The notes beneath the pieces are model-generated. The model did no database searches. It was not told the DNA's origin and worked only from the letters and a program-made list of their open reading frames with translations. A stretch of DNA of 64,000 nucleotides from Kuschelorhynchus macadamiae (lineage: Eukaryota > Arthropoda > Insecta > Coleoptera > Curculionidae): the NCBI GenBank assembly GCA_030620095.1, contig JAUTXW010000064.1:814501-878500 (forward strand). The letters run 5' to 3'. The position numbers were made by a program, and so were the translations under genes. This document shows, in pieces, positions 56,927 through 64,000 of this stretch. Within the stretch, counting starts at the first letter, position 1. Each line of letters starts with the position of its first letter.

Positions 56927-58549
56927 ATGACGTCGCTCGCACATTTGAAACGTTTAATAATTAAAAAAGAAGTGATAAAATCACAAGTTCAAAATATCGA
57001 GACATTTGCAAATCAATTTTCTACTAGCAAAGACCCGCGCGAATTAAAAAATCGCATCGATGAAATGATCAAAATTCGCGAGGAATTCGATACCGTTAGT
57101 CTTGACATTGCATGCTGCGAACTAGCAGCTGATGATCAGGATAGTTCGTCCGATATTCAAAAGTCATCTTTGGATGAAATAAATAATTTCTCAGCAACTT
57201 GGCATTCCGTCTTGTCACTGTTGCAAAATTTATTTGAAGAAAGTTCTCCCATTAATCAGGTCAATATTCAAAATACCATGCCAAATGTAACAAATCAATC
57301 GACTCCTCAGTTCAACGTACGATTACCTGTCATTAATCTACCTGCATTTTCAGGGAAATATACCGAATGGTTATCTTTTTACGATGCATTTCAAAACTTA
57401 ATTCACAATAATCAATCTCTTGACGATTGTCAAAAATTTCACTACTTAAAGTCATGTTTAAAAGGTGAAGCCTCTCGTGCAATAGAGTCTTTATCTATAT
57501 CTAGCGATAATTATAATTCTGCGTGGACTACTCTCCAAAAACGGTATAAGAATACGCGTCTAATTATACAAAGTCACGTACAAGCTATTTTAAGTGCTCC
57601 TGAGATCGGAAAATGTTCTGCGGAATCATTACAAAAACTTATCGACGATATAAGTAATAATTTGGAGGCGCTAAAAGTTTTGAAACAACCTGTAGAAACA
57701 TGGGGCGCAATGCTAGTCACAATAATTATGAATAAATTAGATTACCAGACAAAACGCGAGTTCGAAAATACCCTAGATTCAAACCCTATAGCTTTAGAAC
57801 AGTTAATACAATTTTTAGAAAAAAAACGAGTAGTTTTGGAATCTTTAAATCAAAATTCTAAACAAGATCACAAAGAAAAACAGCAACAAAGTAGTAATAA
57901 TATGTCCAAAATCGTAAATAGAAATGTACATCAGTATCGTATTACGAACGCCGCGACCGCGACGGGAGGCTTATCGTGTTACTTTTGCAAAAGGCCTCAT
58001 TTAATAAACAAATGTGACGAATTCTTAGGCTTGACGGTTCAAGATCGAAATATTGAAGTTAAAAAACGCAATCTTTGTATAAACTGTTTAAAACCCGATC
58101 ATTTATTATCCGAATGTAAATCCTCGAGCTGTCATATATGTAGGTCTCGTCATCATACTTTATTACACGGTTCTAGATATTCAAACAATAATATGGCTGC
58201 AAGTCATTGCACAGCTTTACCGCAAACTCAGGTTATATTGTCTACCGCGATTGTTTTAATTCAAGACTCTTCCGGAATTTTCCACAAATTTCGCTGCATA
58301 CTAGATGGAGGTTCACAAATAAATATCTTGTCTGAATCAGTATGTGAGTTTCTAAAATTAAAAACCAATAAAACAAATTTAACAATATCGGGTATTAACG
58401 ATACATGTAGCAATACCGTAAAAACTTCTAGAATTAATTTGCGTTCGATGCATCACCCTTTTCGAAAATCAATCGACTGTTATATTTTGAGAACTGTTAC
58501 GGCCAATCTCCCTACGGAATCCTTTGACAAATGTATTACAAATTCCTAA
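56927..58549 (+). CDS. BEL gag and protease region (540 codons to a frame break)
   Basis: Start ATG follows AACAAA. An N-terminal helical region (residues about 5-60) precedes the BEL gag domain (DUF1759 type, about 135-280: VINLPAFSGKYTEWLSFYDA, FHYLKSCLKGEASRAIESL). Zinc-binding cysteines follow at about 350-400 (CYFCKRPHLINKCDEF, CINCLKPDHLLSECKSSSCH). A retropepsin-like domain (DUF1758 type) has CILDGGSQINILSESV at about 457-472; LDGGS stands where LDSGS is common, and the catalytic D is present. The frame ends at 58549, but a one-base shift near 58525 continues the same protein (TNVLQIPKNIELADP) in the next frame. In BEL elements gag-pol is usually one frame, so this is likely a mutation or assembly indel. 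Confidence 0.9.
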   Translation: MTSLAHLKRLIIKKEVIKSQVQNIETFANQFSTSKDPRELKNRIDEMIKIREEFDTVSLDIACCELAADDQDSSSDIQKSSLDEINNFSATWHSVLSLLQNLFEESSPINQVNIQNTMPNVTNQSTPQFNVRLPVINLPAFSGKYTEWLSFYDAFQNLIHNNQSLDDCQKFHYLKSCLKGEASRAIESLSISSDNYNSAWTTLQKRYKNTRLIIQSHVQAILSAPEIGKCSAESLQKLIDDISNNLEALKVLKQPVETWGAMLVTIIMNKLDYQTKREFENTLDSNPIALEQLIQFLEKKRVVLESLNQNSKQDHKEKQQQSSNNMSKIVNRNVHQYRITNAATATGGLSCYFCKRPHLINKCDEFLGLTVQDRNIEVKKRNLCINCLKPDHLLSECKSSSCHICRSRHHTLLHGSRYSNNNMAASHCTALPQTQVILSTAIVLIQDSSGIFHKFRCILDGGSQINILSESVCEFLKLKTNKTNLTISGINDTCSNTVKTSRINLRSMHHPFRKSIDCYILRTVTANLPTESFDKCITNS

Positions 58550-59189
58550 AAATATAGAATTGGCTGACCCTCAATTTAACGAAACCGGTCCCATAGATCT
58601 ATTGCTAGGAGCAGAAGTATTTTGGGATATTCTGTGCGTCGGTAGAATAAAATTGTCAAGCCCTAATTTATATCTTTCGAAGTCCTTACTAGGATGGGTA
58701 GTAGGAGGTGCCTACGAAAATAGCGGATGTAATACGGTTATGTCCTCTAATTTAGCTGTTAAAAGTAACCCAAAAGACGAGTTGAAGAATCTGATTGAAC
58801 GCTTTTGGATTCAGGAAGAAATCGACGCCACACATAACAACTGGTCTGCGGAAGAAATTGAGTGCGAAGAACACTTCGAGAATTCATATCGACGTGATCC
58901 AGAAGATGGACGATTTATAATAAAATTGCCATTTAAACAAAATAAAATTAATATAGGTGACTCATCGCAGAATGCAATGCGGAGGTTTTTATCTCTGGAA
59001 AGAAAATTCAGAAGGGATGTCAACTACAAGGAAACCTACAATAAAGCGATATTCGAACTTCTGGAAAACGACCATCTAGAAGAAATCACTTCTAAGGATA
59101 TTAGTGAGACAAACTTTTATTTACCACACTCAGGTATTTATAAACAAAACTCACAAGGTGGAAAAATCCGTGTACGACGGTTCCGCTAA
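58524..59189 (+). pseudogene. BEL pol, protease-RT junction piece
   Basis: Continues from the gag-protease frame: GPIDLLLGAEVFWDI and SLLGWVVGGAY (end of protease region), FWIQEEIDA, DGRFIIKLPFKQN (start of RT fingers), NFYLPHSGIYK. Ends through a second one-base shift near 59175; the RT continues in the frame of 59104-62235 at VYDGSAKSSNG. Confidence 0.85.
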
Positions 59190-62100
59190 ATCAAGCAACG
59201 GGCTAAGTCTAAACGATAATTTAATGACTGGTCCAAATCTACAAAATGACTCTTTTGCTATATTGATAAGGTTCCGTACACACCAAGTGGTTTTATCTTG
59301 CGACATGGAAAAAATGTTCCTGCAAATAAAAGTTGACCCAGAAGACACACAATACCAACTTATACTATGGAGGCCTAACGAGTTCGAGCCCGTGAAAATA
59401 CTACGACTTAAAAGACTCGTATTCGGACTAACAAACTCTCCATATACAGCAATTCGATGCATCCAACAACTAGCATTAGAAGCAAAAAATAAATTCCCTC
59501 TCGCTGCTCGCGCTTTGATGAACGATCGCTTTACAGACGACATATTGACTGGGACCGCAAGTGTTGAGGAAGGTCAAAATATGCGAGATCAGCTGATCGA
59601 AGTTTTAGATCAAGGAGGATTTCAATTAGCAAAGTGGAACAGTAATGTATCAAATGTAATATCGGACTCAGCGATTTCTAACCCAAAACAAAAGGTAAAC
59701 CTCGACAAATCGGAAATTTCCAAGGTTCTAGGATTATTATGGGATCCTTGTAAGGATGTTCTAAGCTATCAAATACAAATTCCAGAAGTTTACAATATTA
59801 TTTTGACAAAACGAATAATATTAAGTTCTATCGCCAAAATTTATGACCCTATAGGTCTTATTTCTCCAGTCGTGACGAAAGCAAAAATTTTAATGCAAGA
59901 CTTGTGGGCATTAAAATTAGATTGGGATGATCCAGTCCCACAGGACATTAGAAACCAATGGCTGAAGTATGTTGGTGAACTAAAACACCTCGACGAATTG
60001 ACAATTCCTCGAAAACTAATTCCAAAGGCCGATTTACAAACCGATCTTGTAGTGTTCTGTGATGCCTCTCTTAAGGCTTATGGTGCCGCAGTTTATATTA
60101 GAACCAAAATAGGTGAAAATAATTTTGAAACACATTTGATGTGCAGTAAATCACGGGTAAGCCCTCTCAAAGTTGTGTCTCTCCCCCGATTAGAACTTTG
60201 TGCAGCGGTACTTGCAGCTAAATTAGCGGACTCCGTATCTCGGGAACTAAACTTAAATTTTAAACAAAAATATTTCTTTACAGACTCAATGATAGTTTTA
60301 CATTATCTAAGTGCATCTGCCAACACGTGGCAAGTGTATGTAGCTAATAGAGTTTCATTAATACAAAGTTTAACTAATATCAAAGATTGGAATCATATTG
60401 AAAGCAAAAACAATCCCGCAGACATTCTGTCTAGAGGAGCTTATCCTAAACAAATAAACAGTCAGCTGTATTGGAAAGGTCCGGATTTTTTAAAATACGA
60501 CCATTTAAATTGGCCGACTAACCTATTTCGTTCAAATATTGATGACTCGCTTCTTGAAAAGCGAAAAATCTCATTAATGGTTAAACCCGAACAAGAATTT
60601 TGCTTACTTAATAAATATTCATCCTTCACAAAGTTACAACGCATTTTAGCTTTATGTCTTAGATTTATGTATAATTTACGTAATAAAACTAACAAACGTA
60701 TAGGTATATTATCTACATATGAGCTTAATGAATCTCACTATAAAATTATGCATTTAGTACAAAAACACCAATTTTCTGAAGAATATATGTGCCTTAAAAG
60801 TAATCAGCAGGTTAATAAAAATAGTAAACTATATAATCTCGACCCATTTATCGATAAAAATGATTTAATAAGAGTAGGAGGTAGATTACGTAATTCACCG
60901 TTGAACTTCGACAGAAAGTTCCCTATCATATTACCGACAAAACATTGCGTAACTCGATTACTAATAGAAAAAGAGCATATTTCTTTATTGCACGCCGGAA
61001 TAACTCAAACATTGTCATCGCTACGTACGCGATATTGGCCTCTAAGAGCCAAAAATGAGGTAAAAAAGGTAATCCATTCGTGTATCACGTGTTTCCGCGC
61101 TAGTCCTATTTTAGCAGACCAGAAAATGGGAGATCTTCCAACAGACAGTATTACTCCGGGTAGGCCCTTTTTGAAAATCGGACTGGACTATTTTGGTCCT
61201 ATAAACATTAAGCATGGGGGTAAACGAAGTACAAAAATTTCGAAAGCGTGGGTTGCATTATTTGTTTGTTTGACTACGAAGGCAATTCATTTAGAGGTTG
61301 CGGGAGATTTAACAACTGAATGTTTTATTAACTGCCTTAAACGATTTATGTCAAGACGCGGTAAAGTATCTCATATTTACTGTGATAATGCGGAAACATT
61401 TATAGGGGCGAAAAGACAAATAGATAACATTTTTGCAAATTTTATTCGTGAAAATCAGAATCCGTTAAAAACCTTTTTCTCTCAAGAAAATATAATATGG
61501 AAATTTATACCACCGCGTTCCCCGAACTTTGGAGGTCTTTGGGAGCGACTAGTAAAATCTGCTAAATTTCAATTTAAAAGAATAGTAGTTAATGCTAATT
61601 TAACCTTTGAAGAGGCAGTAACCCTTACCGCCCAGATTGAGGCTATTGTCAACTCTCGCCCACTGTCGCCAATCTCCAACGATCCACTCGACTTTGGAGT
61701 GCTGACCCCCGCCCACTTTCTTATCGGAGAAAGTTTGACGGAGCTGCCCGAACACACGTACACAGAGGTGGCAGAATCTAGGCTGAGCCGTTGGGAACGA
61801 ATCCAGAAACTAAAACAGCATTATTGGAAACGTTGGAGCCTGGACGTCCTGTCACAACTTCAGCCTAAACAAAAATGGTGCCAAAAAGTTCTTGACATTA
61901 CAGTTGGTACTCTCGTACTTCTTTTTGAGGATAACCTACCCCCTATGAAATGGAAAGTGGGCCGTGTCCAGAGGGTATTCCCTGGTGCCGATGGTCTTGT
62001 ACGGGTAGCTGACGTACGTACCAGCCATGGAGTTTTCACAAGGTCAATTCGAAAACTCGCTGTTCTTCCTGTTGTGAGGTTGGTCCTTCTGTTAATAAGG

Positions 62101-62235
62101 ACATTCTTCCAGTCAGCGAAGCTGGTCCTCCTGTCAATGAGGACATTCTCCCAGGTAACGAGAACATTCCTCCTGTCCTTCTTGTCAGCGAAGCTGTCCC
62201 TCCAGAGATGTGAAGTTGTGGGTGTAGTTAGTTAA
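59175..62235 (+). CDS. BEL pol: reverse transcriptase, RNase H, integrase
   Basis: RT: VVLSCDMEKMFLQIKVDPED (first catalytic D), LVFGLTNSPYTAIRC, NDRFTDDILTG, where the usual BEL YVDD box reads FTDD. RNase H: DLVVFCDASLKAYGAAVY, SLPRLELCAAVLAAKLAD, FFTDSMIVLHYL, NPADILSRG. Integrase: zinc-binding H2C2 (KEHISLLHAG, SCITCFRASP), core KIGLDYFGPINI (D), IYCDNAETFIGAKRQ (D), NFGGLWERLVKSAKF (E), then the BEL C-terminal domain (MKWKVGRVQRVFPGADGLVR). The last approximately 50 codons come from imperfect repeats of a GTCCT-TGTCA-GAAG unit. The reading frame formally opens at 59104, but codons before about 59175 are out of frame with RT. Confidence 0.9.
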
Positions 62236-62430
62236 TTGCGAACGAGGACGCGTTAAAATTTCATTTAATTGTTAATTTTTCCATCTTTGTTTAACTTTGT
62301 AATTATTTATTATTATTGCATTTTATTTTTTTTATAAGTACATTTTATTTTTTTTTATAAGTTTTAACGTTAATTAGATTTTTTAGGATTTTAACTGCTT
62401 ATGTCTTTAATTGACATAAATAATATGTCA

Positions 62431-62445
62431 AGAGAGGGAAGGAAA
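62431..62445 (+). promoter_or_regulatory. BEL polypurine tract
   Basis: AGAGAGGGAAGGAAA abuts the 3' LTR, as required for plus-strand priming. Confidence 0.85.
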
Positions 62446-62807
62446 TGTAGAAATTAATACTTTTTACTTATATTGTGCATATTTACGGTTATTAACGGAC
62501 CGACGACCGTTGACTGTTATTTCTCAAAACTGCTGATACAAATCAACGGGTTTTATAATCTTAATAGTTTAACCGATTTTTCCAACGAACTTTTTTATTA
62601 TAAACAATATTGTGTCACTTTTTTAGGACAGTACGTTAGAGACTCTCTTAAGCGACAGAGGGTTAATCGTGAAGTATTCACTCATAACCGCAACGGTCGG
62701 TCATTCCATACTATACTTAGTTTAAGATCAAACTATGTAACGTCAGTCAATAGAACAATTATCAGTAAACTTGCCGGTCTTTTCTTTATAAGAAAAACGC
62801 GCGCACA
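62446..62807 (+). repeat. BEL 3' LTR
   Basis: Matches the 5' LTR over 362 bp with two visible substitutions. Followed by ACCTG (62808-62812). Confidence 0.95.
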
Positions 62808-62812
62808 ACCTG

Positions 62813-64000
62813 AGTTAGATTTATTATAGCAGTTTTCAAATCAGTGGAATTTTGATCAATTATTGCTTACGATTAGAAAAATAGGTGGTCTTTTTGCATG
62901 ACTTTTGGGATGACAAAAAATATAGTGGTGGCATGACATCGAATTTTCTTTATAAAAAAATGTTAAAATTATGTTAACTTCCTTAATATATAAAGACAAA
63001 TATATAGTTTTTCCAGCAGGGGTGACAATTGTGTTAACTTCCCTATAGTAGCTTTAAATTATCTGAAATTTTAAACACTTAATGGATATAGATAGACAAA
63101 TATAGATATTTTTTCTGGTGGGGGTGACAAACGACAGCGGTGGAACGAGACTGACTTTTCTTCAAAAAAATTGCTTAAATTGAGTTAATTTTCTTATAGT
63201 CATTTCTAAATGACTGCAATTTAGATCAACTATTTCTTATAATTAGGTAAATGGTCTTTTTCCAGCAGGAATAACAAACGACAATGGCGTCACGATATCG
63301 AATTAAAAAAAATGTTAAAATTGAGTTAACTTCGAGAGCGTATTTTCTTCTAAAAAATTGCTGAAATTGAGTTTACTTTCTTATAGTAGTTTCTAAATGA
63401 CTGCAATTTTGACCAAATATTACTTACAATTAGACAAATAGATGATCTTTTTCCAGCAGGGGTGACAAAAGACAGTGGCGTCACGACATCGAATTTTCTT
63501 TAAAAAAAATGTTAAAATTGAGTTAACTTCCTTATAGTAGCTTTAAATTGGCTGAAATTTTAACCACTTAATAAATATACATAGACAAATATACAGTTTT
63601 TTTGTAGTGGGGGTGACATACCTCAGCGGCGGTACGAAGGTGAATTTTCTTCAAAAAAATTGCTAAAATTCAGTTTACTTTCTTATAGATTTTTTATTGA
63701 CCACCTATTGCCTAAAATTAGACAAATAGATGGTTTTTTCCAGCAGGAGTGACAAACGACAGTGGCGTCACGACATCGAATTTTCTTTTAAAAAAAAATA
63801 AAATTCAGTCAACTTCCTTATAGTAGCTTGAAATTATCTAAAATTTTAACCACTTAATGGATATACATAGACAAATAGACAGTTTTTTTTATTGTAGTGG
63901 GGGTGACATACGTCAGGGGCGGCACGAGACTGAATTTTTTTCAAAAAAATTGCTAAAATTGAGTTTACTTTCTCATAATAGTTTCTAAATGACTGCAATT
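62813..64000. repeat. Satellite-like tandem array, right of the BEL element, reaching the window end
   Basis: Units of about 140-150 bp alternate between two types. Type A: CAGCAGG-GTGACAAACGACA then GTGGCGTCACGACATCGAAT (near 63262, 63460, 63747). Type B: TGGGGGTGACATACGTCAG then GGCGGCACGAGACTGAAT (near 63122, 63608, 63898). Together they make a higher-order unit of about 290 bp. All share AAATTGCTAAAATTGAGTT-type cores. Confidence 0.8.

Larger units (their letters stand above)
56308..62807 (+). mobile_element. BEL/Pao LTR retrotransposon, structurally complete, young
   Basis: Two 362-bp LTRs (56308-56669 and 62446-62807), each TGT...ACA, are flanked by the 5-bp duplication ACCTG. I see only two differences between the LTRs (C/G in ATCAACGGC/G and A/T in GAACA/TTTTT). 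Inside are a primer-binding site, gag-protease, RT-RNase H-integrase and a polypurine tract, in BEL order. Two single-base frame breaks split the coding region. Confidence 0.95.

Overview
This window looks like intron-rich, AT-rich, repeat-dominated DNA from an arthropod, most likely an insect. The evidence is the mix of BEL/Pao, Ty3/gypsy, Penelope-like, mariner, pogo, Crypton-like and CACTA-like elements, spliced genes with GT-AG introns, and one exon encoding most of an Iroquois-class homeodomain. A leaf-beetle-like genome is only a guess. No bacterial or organellar genes, tRNAs, rRNAs or CRISPR arrays were seen.

Layout. 1-17 kb holds old repeats: LINE relics (60-640, 10005-10860), a five-unit tandem array with hammerhead-like motifs (5060-6262), five copies of an unnamed interspersed repeat, a recent 0.7-kb tandem duplication around (AT)n (6730-8194), a degraded Penelope-like RT (12085-12890), a broken tyrosine recombinase (14504-15049) and the Iroquois-like exon (15364-15517, minus). 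17.4-38.9 kb is a chain of elements separated by long (AT)n tracts: a foldback element, an inverted pair of Penelope-like elements (PLE-A), a mariner with approximately 0.65-kb inverted repeats, and a second inverted Penelope pair (PLE-B). PLE-A is split by a 10,589-bp DNA transposon (21993-32581). 39-56 kb holds mariner, Penelope, pogo and gypsy relics. 56308-62807 is a structurally complete, young BEL/Pao retrotransposon inserted in a satellite-like array that continues to the window end.

The most striking item is the 10.6-kb transposon. It has CACAG...CTGTG ends and a CA target duplication, and the intact inverted partner of PLE-A supplies the exact empty site. It encodes two intact plus-strand genes: an eight-exon gene whose phases all agree (553 aa, a SAM-like domain split by intron 1), and an uninterrupted 818-aa protein with N-terminal C2H2 fingers and a TNP2/CMC-type (CACTA-like) transposase body. 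The ends carry a repeated subterminal motif. The expected cooperation is that the transposase cuts at the termini while the SAM-domain protein oligomerises or binds subterminal repeats; this role is inferred. Three palindromic TA-target MITEs later entered the element, and one carries a fourth MITE.

A second theme is a shared hammerhead-like signature (stem then GAAACGTC) in the ends of both Penelope families and in the unrelated tandem array at 5-6 kb. A third is the repeated use of (AT)n tracts as landing sites.
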